Notes under the pieces: model-generated | What the model was told of the DNA's origin: nothing | The model's database searches: none | What the model saw: the letters and a program-made list of their open reading frames with translations, nothing else | Position numbers and translations under genes: made by a program | NCBI GenBank assembly: GCA_937891735.1 | Contig: CALAGR010000199.1 | Span: 1 to 62,539, forward strand | DNA: 62,539 nucleotides | Origin: an uncultured Pseudomonadota bacterium | GTDB taxonomy: Bacteria > Myxococcota_A > UBA796 > UBA9615 | Reading direction: 5' to 3' | In this document: positions 1-8,931 of the stretch, one piece after another | Layout: each line of letters starts with the position of its first letter | How positions within the stretch are numbered: position 1 is the stretch's first letter

Positions 1-571
1 CCGGCACCGCCCCGGGCAAGCGGGCGGCGGCCTGCCGCCCCCACCTCTCCAGGGGGCCCTCCCGGTGGCGGAACCGGTCGAAGCAGGCCCCGCAGCGGCC
101 CGCATCCACCGGCAGGCACAGGCTCCCATCGGGGTGCCGTCGCTGGCCCCCGGAGGGGCAGACGAGCCAGCCGTCGTGCAGGTGCAGCACCACCGGCAGC
201 CCGCGGTCCGCGGCGACGTCCAGGAAGCCCAGCGACAGCCCGAACAGCGTCTGCACCGCCACCAGGTCGGGACGAAGCTCGTCCAGGAGCCCCGCGAACA
301 CCCGATCCAGGGCCGGGTCGTCCGCAGCCTCGGGCAGATCGCGGTAGGGCCAGTTCTGCACGATCCCCAGCACCGGCACCCCGTGCACCGTCTGCCGGAG
401 CACGGAGTTCTGGGGGTGCCCGGGCCGCAGCCGCCCCGTCACCACGGTCGCCCGCCAGCCCTGGGCACCGAGCCCGCCCGCCAGCCGCGCGGTGTACAGC
501 TCCACCCCGGCGTGGCTGTCCGGCGAATAGGCGTGCGCGATCAGCAGGGCGTGGGGGATACAGCGGTCCAG
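1..571 (-). CDS. Glycosyltransferase family 4, N-terminal part (partial)
   Basis: This reads as the N-terminal GT-B half of a family 4 glycosyltransferase that probably acts on a surface polysaccharide. Translation of the minus strand gives an AHAYSPDSHAGVELYTARLA segment near the start, then the usual V-T-G-R strand, and later VVLHLHDGWLVCPSGG followed by two further Cys (CGAC) as in many GT4 enzymes. The gene runs off the left edge, so the donor-binding C-terminal domain is not visible. The start is uncertain: an in-frame TAG lies just upstream of the conserved region and no ATG, GTG or TTG occurs between them. Position 571 is a possible CTG start. The gene is divergent from the response regulator at 600, only about 28 bases away. 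Confidence 0.72.
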   Translation of the reverse strand, partial: MDRCIPHALLIAHAYSPDSHAGVELYTARLAGGLGAQGWRATVVTGRLRPGHPQNSVLRQTVHGVPVLGIVQNWPYRDLPEAADDPALDRVFAGLLDELRPDLVAVQTLFGLSLGFLDVAADRGLPVVLHLHDGWLVCPSGGQRRHPDGSLCLPVDAGRCGACFDRFRHREGPLERWGRQAAARLPGAVP

Positions 572-599
572 GCTGCCGCCAAGCTACCATCCGAGCCGA

Positions 600-2012
600 A
601 TGGCCGCCCCTGACCCGTCCCGCATCAAGCGCGTCCTCGTCGTCGATGACGAGGAGAACATCCGCCACCTGTTGTTGGTGGTGCTCAAGAAGGCCGGCTT
701 CGAGCCCACGGCCGCCCCCGGCGCGCGCGAGGCCCTCGACCTGCTGGCGAGCGAGCAGTTCGGCGTCGTGATCTCGGACGTGCGCATGCCGGGGATGGAC
801 GGGCAGGCCCTGCTGACGGCGATCCGGGGCCTCCCCCTCGATCCCGCGCCCTACGTGCTGATGATGAGCGCCTACGGGGGCGCGGACATGGCCCTGGAGT
901 GCGTGAAGGCCGGCGCCTACGACTACTTCAACAAGCCGTTCCGAGCCGACGAGGTGGTGCTTCTCCTCAACAAGATCCTCGAGCGGGAAGAGCTGCGCGA
1001 GGAGAACCTCAAGCTGCGCGCGGCGCTCGACGGGCGCGTCCGCTTCGACGACATCGTCGGGCGCGGCGAGGCGATGCAGAAGATCTTCGACACCGTCCGC
1101 AAGATCGCCCGCTACAAGACGACGGTCCTGCTGACGGGGGAGTCGGGCACCGGCAAGGAGCTGCTGGCCCGGGCCATCCACCGTCACTCGGATCGGGGGG
1201 ACGGCCCGCTGGTCCCCGTCAACTGCGGCGCGATCCCCGAGAACCTGCTCGAGTCCGAGCTGCTGGGCCACGTCAAGGGGTCCTTCACCGGCGCCACCCG
1301 GGACAAGCGCGGGCTCTTCGCCGAAGCGGACAAGGGCACCATCTTCCTGGACGAGGTGGGCGAGCTGCCCCTCCCGCTGCAGGTCAAGCTCCTGCGGGTC
1401 CTGGAGGACGAAGTGGTGCGCCCCGTCGGGTCCACCACCAGCCGGCAGGTGGACGTGCGCGTGATCGCCGCGACCTCCCGGGACCTGGACCGCAGGGTGG
1501 AGGAGGGGCGCTTTCGCGAGGACCTCTTCTATCGCCTGAACGTCATGCACGTCCGGATCCCGCCGCTGCGGGATCGCGGTGAGGACGTCACGGTGCTCGT
1601 GGATCACTTCCTGCGCCGATTCAACGAGCGGTTCGCCCGCACCGTGTCGGGGCTGGAGCCCGACGCGATGTCCGCCGTGCTGTCCTACCGCTGGCCTGGG
1701 AACGTGCGCGAGCTCGAGAACGCCATCGAGCGGGCGATGATCCTGTCGGACGGCGACCGGCTCCCCCTGGACGTGTTCCCGCCGACGGTGCGCGACGCCC
1801 ACGGCCGGCCCTCGGCCCGCACCATCGACACCGAGGACCTGTCGATCAAGCGCCGCGTCCCGGTGCTGGAGGCGGAGCTGATCCGCGCGGCACTCATGCA
1901 GACCGCCGGCAACCGCACCCACGCCTGCAAGCTCCTGGAGATCTCGCACCGCGCCCTCCTCTACAAGATGAAGGACTACGGGATCGACGTGCCCTCGCGT
2001 CGGACGCCCTGA
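600..2012 (+). CDS. NtrC-family sigma-54-dependent response regulator
   Basis: A 470-residue transcription activator of the NtrC/PilR type. The receiver domain (about 10-125) has the acidic pair D16/D17, phosphoacceptor D60 and the conserved Lys in FNKPF. The AAA+ domain (about 150-380) has Walker A GESGTGKE with K186, a Walker B at IFLDE, and the sigma-54 contact loop written GSFTGA (227-232) instead of GAFTGA. The C-terminus carries a Fis-type helix-turn-helix (AGNRTHACKLLEISHRAL). It precedes a TPR lipoprotein by 3 bases and the minor-pilin genes, so a PilR-like role is plausible. No partner histidine kinase lies next to it in this window. Confidence 0.93.
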   Translation: MAAPDPSRIKRVLVVDDEENIRHLLLVVLKKAGFEPTAAPGAREALDLLASEQFGVVISDVRMPGMDGQALLTAIRGLPLDPAPYVLMMSAYGGADMALECVKAGAYDYFNKPFRADEVVLLLNKILEREELREENLKLRAALDGRVRFDDIVGRGEAMQKIFDTVRKIARYKTTVLLTGESGTGKELLARAIHRHSDRGDGPLVPVNCGAIPENLLESELLGHVKGSFTGATRDKRGLFAEADKGTIFLDEVGELPLPLQVKLLRVLEDEVVRPVGSTTSRQVDVRVIAATSRDLDRRVEEGRFREDLFYRLNVMHVRIPPLRDRGEDVTVLVDHFLRRFNERFARTVSGLEPDAMSAVLSYRWPGNVRELENAIERAMILSDGDRLPLDVFPPTVRDAHGRPSARTIDTEDLSIKRRVPVLEAELIRAALMQTAGNRTHACKLLEISHRALLYKMKDYGIDVPSRRTP

Positions 2013-2015
2013 GCC

Positions 2016-2840
2016 GTGCGGTCGCTGTGTCTCCTGGTGCTCGCGTCGCTCCTGTTGGTGGCATGTGGCGGCTCCGTGTCCCGCTGGACGGCGGAGGGGG
2101 ATCGGCTTATCCGCGACAACGATCTCGTCGGCGCCGAGGAGGCCTACAACAAGGCCATCGCCGTGGATCCCCACCACGGGCCCGCGCTGTACGGGAAGGG
2201 CTGGGCCCTGTACCTGTCGGGCCACGACGAGCTGAAGGACGCCGCGCGCCAGCTGTTTCAGCGATGCATCGACTACGCGCCGGACTACTTCGGGGGGTAC
2301 CGGGGGATGGGCGTGCTGCTGATGGACGAGGGCAAGGTCGCCCTGGCGGAGCGGATGCTGCGCACCGCGTTCGACAAGGACGACCAGGAGCCCTCCACCC
2401 TCGTGTCCCTGGGCCAGCTGTACCTCGCCGCGGATCGCTACGACGAGGCGGAGCGCCTCTTCCAAGCCGCCGTCGCCCTCGCTCCCCAGCGCGGGGAGTT
2501 CATGCGGTACATGGCGGAGCTGGAGCTGGCCCGCGGCGCCTTCGACGCTGCGCTCGCGTGGATCGCCGACGGCCGCAGCCGTCCGGTCTCGGGCAAGGCC
2601 GGTCTGCTGGCCCTGGACGAGGGCGAGCTCCGGATCCGGCTGGAGCAGGCGCGCATCCTCCTGGAACGGGCCACGGGGCCCGACGACCCGGGGCTGGGCG
2701 AAGCCTTACAAGCTCTCGATGCCGCGGATACGTTGCTACAGAAGGCGATTCAGAACGATCCGCGTCTGCGCGACGTGGGGCCACGGCAGAAGTTCCACAA
2801 TGCGCTGCGCAAGCGGATCGTGGAGACGGGACAACTCTGA
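2016..2840 (+). CDS. TPR lipoprotein
   Basis: A 274-residue lipoprotein. It starts at GTG 2016 with a short signal peptide ending in the lipobox LLVAC. The mature part is a series of TPR helices (for example AEEAYNKAIAVDPHHGPALY and AERLFQAAVALAP). TPR lipoproteins of this size next to pilus genes often act as PilF/PilW-like pilotins that help the secretin assemble. That role is inferred from context only. The residues after the lipid Cys are Gly-Gly-Ser-Val with no acidic run. It follows the sigma-54 activator almost without a gap. Confidence 0.8.
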   Translation: MRSLCLLVLASLLLVACGGSVSRWTAEGDRLIRDNDLVGAEEAYNKAIAVDPHHGPALYGKGWALYLSGHDELKDAARQLFQRCIDYAPDYFGGYRGMGVLLMDEGKVALAERMLRTAFDKDDQEPSTLVSLGQLYLAADRYDEAERLFQAAVALAPQRGEFMRYMAELELARGAFDAALAWIADGRSRPVSGKAGLLALDEGELRIRLEQARILLERATGPDDPGLGEALQALDAADTLLQKAIQNDPRLRDVGPRQKFHNALRKRIVETGQL

Positions 2841-2961
2841 AGTGTTTGCTTGGTGTGAAAATAATCGCGAGCCAGCCGCCCGTGGATCCACCCGTCGGAT
2901 GTCGGCAGGCCCCCGTCAAGGGCGGGGGGCGGTCGCGATCTTGCGGGCCTCGGAGCGAGGC

Positions 2962-3609
2962 GTGGCGCGGCATGCAGGCCGATCCGACGCAACCACCCCG
3001 ATCCGCAGTGGCGCGTTTCTTGCACCATCCCGCCGTACCCATGCGCCCGGCTTCACCCTCCTCGAACTCCTCGTCGTCGTCACGATCATCTCGATCGTGT
3101 GCACGCTCGCGGCGTCCGATCTCAGCCGCTTCATCGGTCGGTACCGCCTCAACCAGGCCACGCGCGAGCTCGCCGGTCGAGTCCAGGACTGCCGCATGAC
3201 GGCGATCTCCGACAACCGCGAGTGCGCCCTGCACCTGACCGCCGCGGACACGAACCTGACCGGCCCGTGGCTCGACAACGCAGGCAGCTACGAGCTCCAG
3301 GCGCCCGAGCTGGTCGGCGGCGTCCTGCAGTGGACGCGGCAGCCGGACGGGCTCGTGGACCTGGCCCTGGGGCCGGAGAGCCAGCGGGGGATCAGCATCG
3401 AGCCCTGGGCACCCCTGGCGGGTCCCCCGGGGGCCGGCCTGCCCGACGCCATCGTCTTCAGTCCCCGTGGATTTGCCGCCAACGTGCCTTCAGACTTCGC
3501 GGCGGGCGGCGTGATTCGCGTCGTCCTCCGCAACAAGCGTTCGGACCTCGTAGAGCAGCGCGTCGTGCGCGTCGATCGGGGCGGAAACGTGCAGATCGCG
3601 GTGCCGTGA
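2962..3609 (+). CDS. GspH/FimT-type minor pseudopilin
   Basis: A type IV pilin-like protein. The prepilin peptidase site is G|FTLLELLVV followed by a hydrophobic helix, then a GspH/FimT-like domain with NQATRELAGRVQDCRMTAI. The start is uncertain. GTG 2962 is preceded by GGAG at good spacing and gives 215 residues with a leader of about 30. TTG 2941 and ATG 2899 are in-frame alternatives. The other pilins in this operon have leaders of 17-18 residues, so this one is unusually long. It is the first of four minor pilins, and its stop overlaps the pilV start (TGATG). Confidence 0.85.
   Translation: MARHAGRSDATTPIRSGAFLAPSRRTHAPGFTLLELLVVVTIISIVCTLAASDLSRFIGRYRLNQATRELAGRVQDCRMTAISDNRECALHLTAADTNLTGPWLDNAGSYELQAPELVGGVLQWTRQPDGLVDLALGPESQRGISIEPWAPLAGPPGAGLPDAIVFSPRGFAANVPSDFAAGGVIRVVLRNKRSDLVEQRVVRVDRGGNVQIAVP
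3009..3024 (+). promoter_or_regulatory. Sigma-54-like -24/-12 element
   Basis: TGGCGCGTTTCTTGCA matches the sigma-54 consensus TGGCACG-N4-TTGC with one mismatch and the obligatory GG-N10-GC spacing. It lies inside the fimT-like reading frame, about 30 bases before the codons for the prepilin cleavage site. A transcript started here would lack the start codons proposed for that gene. It may therefore serve pilV and later genes, or be fortuitous. A sigma-54 activator is encoded 2 kb upstream. Confidence 0.35.
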
Positions 3610-4163
3610 TGAGACCAGTCCAGCGTCACCTTCCAGCCCGACCGGCTCGCAGTCGCGGCTTCACGTTGATCGAGCTGATGATCGCCATGGCCGTCATGAC
3701 GATCGGGCTGCTCGCCCTGTGGAGCCTGCACTCAGCGTCCATCGAGGCGTCGGGACGGGCCTACCGCCTGGGTATCTGCACGATGCTCGCCCAGGACGGC
3801 CTCGAGGATCTGCTGACGGAGACCTGGATCTCCAACGACTCGGGCACCTGCAACGCCGACTACGCGGTCATGGCGGCCTTTCCGGCCGCCGCCGCCGACG
3901 GCCTCGACGACCTGCCGGGCCTCGTGGACGGCATCGTCGGGCAGCGCGTCAACAGCCTCGGCTCGACCACCGCGTCCCTGGGACCGACCATGTTCCTGCG
4001 CACCTACCACGTGCAGTTGGTGGGGGGCGCGACGAATCGGGTCCTGATCCGGATCCGGGTCAGCTACATAGATGACAGCGGCAGGCGGCATGGCGTGACC
4101 CTGGCGACGACCCGCCTCCAGGATCGCTACGACCCGAACAGCTGCGGAGTGCTCTCGATCTGA
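3609..4163 (+). CDS. pilV: Type IV pilus minor pilin PilV
   Basis: A 184-residue prepilin. A 17-residue basic leader ends at G|FTLIELMIAMAVMTIGLLAL, the class III signal cut and N-methylated by PilD. The remainder (AQDGLEDLLTETW and so on) resembles PilV-type minor pilins that prime pilus assembly with PilW, PilX and PilY1. It overlaps the upstream stop (ATGA at 3609), and its own TGA overlaps the pilW ATG, so translation is probably coupled. Confidence 0.82.
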   Translation: MRPVQRHLPARPARSRGFTLIELMIAMAVMTIGLLALWSLHSASIEASGRAYRLGICTMLAQDGLEDLLTETWISNDSGTCNADYAVMAAFPAAAADGLDDLPGLVDGIVGQRVNSLGSTTASLGPTMFLRTYHVQLVGGATNRVLIRIRVSYIDDSGRRHGVTLATTRLQDRYDPNSCGVLSI

Positions 4164-5332
4164 TGCCGCCGTTCGCCCCCATCGCTGCCCGCACCCGTCG
4201 TGTCGTTCAGAGCGGCTTCACGCTCATCGAGCTGATGATCGCGGTCGCCCTTTCCTCCCTCGTCTCGATCCTCATCTACACGGTGTTCATCAACCAGACG
4301 GCCGCGTACCGCAGCCAGGCCGACATGGGCACGATGCAGCAGAACCTGCGCGTCGCGATGGAGATGCTCTCGCGGGATGTGTCCATGGCGGGCTGGGGAG
4401 TGGGCTGGGACGGGGCCGTGTGGGGCTTTGGCGGGCAGGGCGCGATCCCCGGGGCGCCTCCGGCGGACTCCAGCCCCCTGTATGGCCTCTGGATCCGACA
4501 GGACTCCCCGACCGGCACGGCCCACGACGGCATCGAGATCGTGATGCAGGACCCGAACCGGTCCACCTGGGGCTGGGTCACGGGCAGTCCGATGGTCTGC
4601 GGGACCGCCTCGATCGTGTTCCACCCGGACTACGCCGCGCAGGCGACCCTGTACAACAACAACGGCAACGCCGCGGGCCAGATCATGTGCTACACGCCGC
4701 TGCTTCGGGGCAAGCCCGGGTCGTTCGTGTGGAACGTCGCGGGGCCTGGCACGGGCGGTCAGGTGCCGGTCACGCTCAACGCCCAGAGCGACTTCACGGC
4801 GGAGTGCACCGAGTCCCTGCCGCAGCGGATGATCTGCGCGCCGCCGCGCTACATCGCCTACTACATCGACGACGTGGCCGACAGCACCGGAATCGGATCG
4901 CCGGCGCTGCCGGTCCTGTACTACGTGCCCGACGTGCTCGCCGCGAACGCGAGCGGCTCGGGCGGCTACCCCACCCCGGACGACATCCCCATCGCCATCG
5001 GCATCGAGGACATGCAGTTCGAGGTGTGCATGGGCGGTGAGGGGATCGACTGCACCGACCCGAGCGTCGCCTGGACCGCGGGCTTCGACCTCGCGTCGTC
5101 CGCGACCAGCTGGGAGAACCTCACCTCGGTCCGCATTCTCCTCGTCGCGCGCACCCTGCGGCCCGACGCCCGCAGCACCTCGGTGTCCGCTGGCGTCGAT
5201 CCCGACCCGGACGACGGCTACCAGATCTCCAGCACCGGCACCGCCGACGGATACCACCGCCGCCTCGCCCGGACCCAGGTCCTCATGCGCAACGCCACGG
5301 GAACGTGGCAGGCCCTGAACGCGGGCTGGTAG
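4163..5332 (+). CDS. pilW: Type IV pilus minor pilin PilW
   Basis: A 389-residue minor pilin. The leader MPPFAPIAARTRRVVQSG is followed by FTLIELMIAVALSSL and the PilW-typical stretch QNLRVAMEMLSRDVSMAGWG. In assembled pili PilW is part of the priming tip complex with PilV, PilX and PilY1. Several Cys are spread through the C-terminal domain (for example VCGTAS and CYTP) and could form disulfides. It overlaps pilV upstream and is 3 bases from pilX. Confidence 0.85.
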   Translation: MPPFAPIAARTRRVVQSGFTLIELMIAVALSSLVSILIYTVFINQTAAYRSQADMGTMQQNLRVAMEMLSRDVSMAGWGVGWDGAVWGFGGQGAIPGAPPADSSPLYGLWIRQDSPTGTAHDGIEIVMQDPNRSTWGWVTGSPMVCGTASIVFHPDYAAQATLYNNNGNAAGQIMCYTPLLRGKPGSFVWNVAGPGTGGQVPVTLNAQSDFTAECTESLPQRMICAPPRYIAYYIDDVADSTGIGSPALPVLYYVPDVLAANASGSGGYPTPDDIPIAIGIEDMQFEVCMGGEGIDCTDPSVAWTAGFDLASSATSWENLTSVRILLVARTLRPDARSTSVSAGVDPDPDDGYQISSTGTADGYHRRLARTQVLMRNATGTWQALNAGW

Positions 5333-5335
5333 GAG

Positions 5336-5899
5336 ATGGCCATGTACGCGCCCCACGCTCCCCGACCCCGATCCAGCCAGCGCGGCTACGCGCTCATCCT
5401 GGCGATGGTCGCGCTGGTCAGCCTCACCATCCTGGGGGTCACCGCCGTGTCCGTGGCCCAGCTCGACATGAAGATCACCGGCAACCTGCGGCACCACCGG
5501 CAGGTGGCCTACGGCGCCCTCACGGGCCTCGACCAGGCCCGGGAGCGCTTCGCCGCCAACCTCGTGGATCCGTCGGCCTCCATCGAGACCGCCGCCGACC
5601 AGCCGGACAGCTGCATCAACGGGTGGATCAGCACGGCGAGCACGGCCGTCGCCTCGCCCATGCTCCTGGAAGCCAACGGGTTCGGGCTGGCGACCTACTC
5701 GGTCGACTTCTGCGTCGCGACCTGCGGCGACCCACTCTCGGGCAACTCCCTCGGCGAGGGTGTGGTCGGCTACACGATCGACATCGTGTCTACCGGATTC
5801 AGTCCGCCCGTGGGCACCTCGACGACGCCCGGCTCCAGCTCGATGCAGTCCCAGGGCGCGTTCGTCTACGGGCAGATGGAGGCCGCACAGTGCGAATGA
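5336..5899 (+). CDS. pilX: Type IV pilus minor pilin PilX
   Basis: A 187-residue protein with the PilX N-terminal motif: SQRGYALILAMVALVSLTIL followed by a second conserved stretch, AQLDMKITGNLRHHRQVAY. Unlike PilV and PilW the helix starts with Y-A-L rather than F-T-L, as is normal for PilX. The C-terminal half has three Cys (CINGW, FCVATCGD). Its TGA overlaps the ATG of pilY1. It belongs to the tip-priming minor pilin set. Confidence 0.83.
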   Translation: MAMYAPHAPRPRSSQRGYALILAMVALVSLTILGVTAVSVAQLDMKITGNLRHHRQVAYGALTGLDQARERFAANLVDPSASIETAADQPDSCINGWISTASTAVASPMLLEANGFGLATYSVDFCVATCGDPLSGNSLGEGVVGYTIDIVSTGFSPPVGTSTTPGSSSMQSQGAFVYGQMEAAQCE

Positions 5900-8800
5900 A
5901 CCTCTCGGATCAGGGTCAGACCATGTTCACACCCGTGTACGCCCGTCTTCTCCTGGGTCTCTGTGCGGCGATGGCCATCGGTCTGGTCCTCGCTCCTACC
6001 GCCGCGAGGGCGCAGGAGCCCCTTCCTGCCGTGCTCCCCGAGGTGCTGTTCCTCGTGGAGGAGAGCGACGCGATGGCCGCCAACTGGGCCGGCGACCCGC
6101 TACTCACCAGCCCGTCCAGCCGCTGGGTCTACGTCAAGGACGCCATCAAGCAGGTCATCCAGAACGCGCCCCTGGACATGACGTTCGGCGTCGCGCTGAC
6201 AGCAAACGGGTCGGGCACGGAGCCTGACGGCTTCGAGCAGCTGGCCTTCCCGGGCACGGCGAGCGCCACCATGGTGAGCGCCCTGGACGGCTACACCTTC
6301 AACGGCGGAACGCCGGTGACCTGGGGCGAGTCCTACGAGGGGATCCTGGACGACTGGGCCGACAAGCCGTGGGCATCCACCCGCTCGTGGAACACCGGGC
6401 CGTTCCAGTACTACTGCAGCCAGTTGATCGTCATCGTCATCGGGTTCTCGACCGGCGAGCAGGACGGCAACGTGAGCAGCTCTGTGCGGAGCACGCCCAC
6501 GAACGACGTCGGCTGCAACGACACCCAGCTGCCGTTGCCCCAACAGGGCTGCTGGCTCGACGACGTGGCCACCTTCGCGCAGACCGGGTACTCGCCCGTC
6601 CCGTTGACCAGCGCCGGTGCCGTCTTCACCCACACCATCCTGATCGACGCGAACCTCGCCGCGACCGACGCCGCCAACCTGTTCACCAGCGCCGCGGACG
6701 ACGGCCAGGGGCTGTACTTCGCGCCGACGCAGCCCGGCGGAATCGCCACGAGCATCTGGGGCGCGCTGACGGACTCCTTCTCCGGCTCATACAGCAACGC
6801 CGCCATCGCGATGTCGCCCAACGGCGACCTGATGCTGGCCAGCTACTTCGACGTGCAGGCCGGCTACCCCCTCTTCAAGGGACACCTGCTGGCGTGGACG
6901 ATCGACAACGACCCGGTCAGCACCACCTACGGCGAGATCGTCGCCGGCGGCGGTCCGTTTGGGGAGACGTGGGACGGCGGACAGCTCCTCGCCTCCCGGC
7001 AGGCGGCGGTGGCGGAGACCAACCAGGTCTCGTTCCTGCAGACCGGACAGCGCAACGGCTACACGGCGACCTCGGGCATGGGCATGTACTCGGCGATGCT
7101 CCCCTTCGACTCGACGTCGATCGGCGCGGGTACGGATCTGACCACCCTGCTGATCGACGAGGTGTCGTCCACGAACAACCCGACGTGCGCGAGCCTCCCC
7201 CACGACTACGACTTCGACTGCGACTCGGACGCCGGGGACGCACAGATCCTGGTGGACTTCCTGCGTGGCGTGTCCGCTGCCAACTTCCTGCACACCGGTA
7301 CGCCGCGCGGTCCCTGGAAGATGGGCGACTCGGGTCACTCCACGGCGGTGGTGGCGCCATCGCAGATCAACGCGATCGCCCTCGAGGAGCACTTCCGGAA
7401 CTTCCGCTTCAAGCTGTCGTCCCTGCCGTCGGTGGCCTACATCAGCTCGAACTCGGGAATGGTGCACGCGTTCAACGTGGACGCCACGGTCACCCAGGCG
7501 GGCACCGAGCTGTGGTTCTACATCCCGCGAAGCAAGCTGGACAAGGACCCCGATACGGGCAGCAAGGAGTTCGACGGGTTCCAGGCGGATGACCTCATGC
7601 GGAGCGGCCAGACGTTCGTGAACGACGGGCGCCTGACCCTGGAGAACGTCTGGCTCGACGGCTACCTCAACGACCTGTCCGGCTGCGCCGGTCCGGGCTA
7701 CGTCACCAGCGAGGACGACGACGTCGTCAACGCCGAAGGCTGCGAGTGGCACCGGGTGCTGACCTGGTCCGGCGGCAACGGCTCGAGGCACGTCTACTCC
7801 ATCGACGTGACCAACCCGTACCAGCCCCGGTTCCTGTGGGAGCGCACGGACACCAACGGGACCACCTACACCGGCAAGGGCCGGTCCGTGGGGCGCCCCC
7901 TCGTCGCGTCCTTCTGGGACGGCAGCGGCACCAGCCCCTCCCGTCGGTGGCTCGCCGTCTGGGGCTCCGGCTCGCAGCCGCCGGCCGGTGTGGCGGGCAG
8001 CGGGCTCGCGCACGCGGCGGTCTACATGCACGACATGGACACCACGGCGTCCCGTCGGCCCACCAGCTACAACCCCTCCGGCTTCCCGCTCACGCACCCC
8101 GGCGCCGGCGTCGCAGACACGGACAGCGATGGCTACGAGGAGTACCCGGCCACGGAGTACGGCCTGTTCGGATCGCCCACGGGCGCCGACCTGGACGGCG
8201 ACGGCTCCCTGGACGTCGTCTACATCGGTGACTCGATGGGCTACGTGTTCAAGGTGGCCTTGAACTCCGCGAGCCCCTCCAGCGCGCGGACGTGCCTGTT
8301 CAGCGCGCCGAACGCCGCGGACGCAGCGAAGCACGTCTACTACGAGCCGGCGGTCTTCTACGACAACGCCGGCAACCTGCTGGTCTACTGGGGCTCCGGC
8401 AGCCCGTGGAACATCTACGAGCAGACCGCGGGCGCGCTGTACGCGAAGGCGGATCCGGATCCGTTCAACTGCACGCAGGCTGGCGGCGTGACTCCCCAGG
8501 GCGTCGCCGCTCCGTGCACGAGCCAGAGCGCGCTCTTCGACAGCTCCGGCTACTACGGGCTCGGAGGTGGCGGGGCCATCGGTGAGAAGCTCGTCGGCAA
8601 GCCCCAGGTGCGCTTCGGCCGCATGTTCTTCGCGACCCACATCCCCGGCGCGGATGTCTGCGTGCTGGGCAACTCGCGCCTGTACGGCATGAACGTCGAG
8701 ACCTGCTCGGGCGGCCTGTTCGATGACACGAGCGACAACTACACGGTCCAGTCCAACCTCTACACGGAGGTCAGCGGCTTGATCAGCGAGCCGGCCTTCG

Positions 8801-8931
8801 CCAACGGGCAGCTGTACGCGTTGAACATCGGAGCGGGGGGCCTCGACGCCAACTCGCCGATCGACGACTTCTCGGTCACGCCGAGCAACTACTTCGACTT
8901 CGTGTACATCGGCCACCGGCACATCTTCTAG
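5896..8931 (+). CDS. pilY1: PilY1-like pilus tip adhesin / assembly protein
   Basis: A 1011-residue secreted protein. A signal peptide ends at ARAQ, then comes a von Willebrand A-like region (VLFLVEESDAM near residue 45), then a C-terminal beta-propeller region typical of PilY1. Two Ca-binding loops are visible: DTDSDGYEE and DLDGDGSLD. PilY1 sits at the pilus tip and regulates extension and retraction in a Ca-dependent manner. The first metal-site motif of the VWA fold, normally DxSxS, reads E-E-S-D-A here. The ATG at 5896 overlaps the pilX stop; ATG 5923 is an alternative. The final TAG overlaps the stop of the convergent gene in a shared CTAG. Confidence 0.87.
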   Translation: MNLSDQGQTMFTPVYARLLLGLCAAMAIGLVLAPTAARAQEPLPAVLPEVLFLVEESDAMAANWAGDPLLTSPSSRWVYVKDAIKQVIQNAPLDMTFGVALTANGSGTEPDGFEQLAFPGTASATMVSALDGYTFNGGTPVTWGESYEGILDDWADKPWASTRSWNTGPFQYYCSQLIVIVIGFSTGEQDGNVSSSVRSTPTNDVGCNDTQLPLPQQGCWLDDVATFAQTGYSPVPLTSAGAVFTHTILIDANLAATDAANLFTSAADDGQGLYFAPTQPGGIATSIWGALTDSFSGSYSNAAIAMSPNGDLMLASYFDVQAGYPLFKGHLLAWTIDNDPVSTTYGEIVAGGGPFGETWDGGQLLASRQAAVAETNQVSFLQTGQRNGYTATSGMGMYSAMLPFDSTSIGAGTDLTTLLIDEVSSTNNPTCASLPHDYDFDCDSDAGDAQILVDFLRGVSAANFLHTGTPRGPWKMGDSGHSTAVVAPSQINAIALEEHFRNFRFKLSSLPSVAYISSNSGMVHAFNVDATVTQAGTELWFYIPRSKLDKDPDTGSKEFDGFQADDLMRSGQTFVNDGRLTLENVWLDGYLNDLSGCAGPGYVTSEDDDVVNAEGCEWHRVLTWSGGNGSRHVYSIDVTNPYQPRFLWERTDTNGTTYTGKGRSVGRPLVASFWDGSGTSPSRRWLAVWGSGSQPPAGVAGSGLAHAAVYMHDMDTTASRRPTSYNPSGFPLTHPGAGVADTDSDGYEEYPATEYGLFGSPTGADLDGDGSLDVVYIGDSMGYVFKVALNSASPSSARTCLFSAPNAADAAKHVYYEPAVFYDNAGNLLVYWGSGSPWNIYEQTAGALYAKADPDPFNCTQAGGVTPQGVAAPCTSQSALFDSSGYYGLGGGGAIGEKLVGKPQVRFGRMFFATHIPGADVCVLGNSRLYGMNVETCSGGLFDDTSDNYTVQSNLYTEVSGLISEPAFANGQLYALNIGAGGLDANSPIDDFSVTPSNYFDFVYIGHRHIF

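Noticed and set aside
2926-2945. A second GG-N10-GC sigma-54-like string just before the fimT-like gene
   Set aside because: Only the GG and TTGC parts match; the middle differs from the consensus and the leader would be only a few bases.
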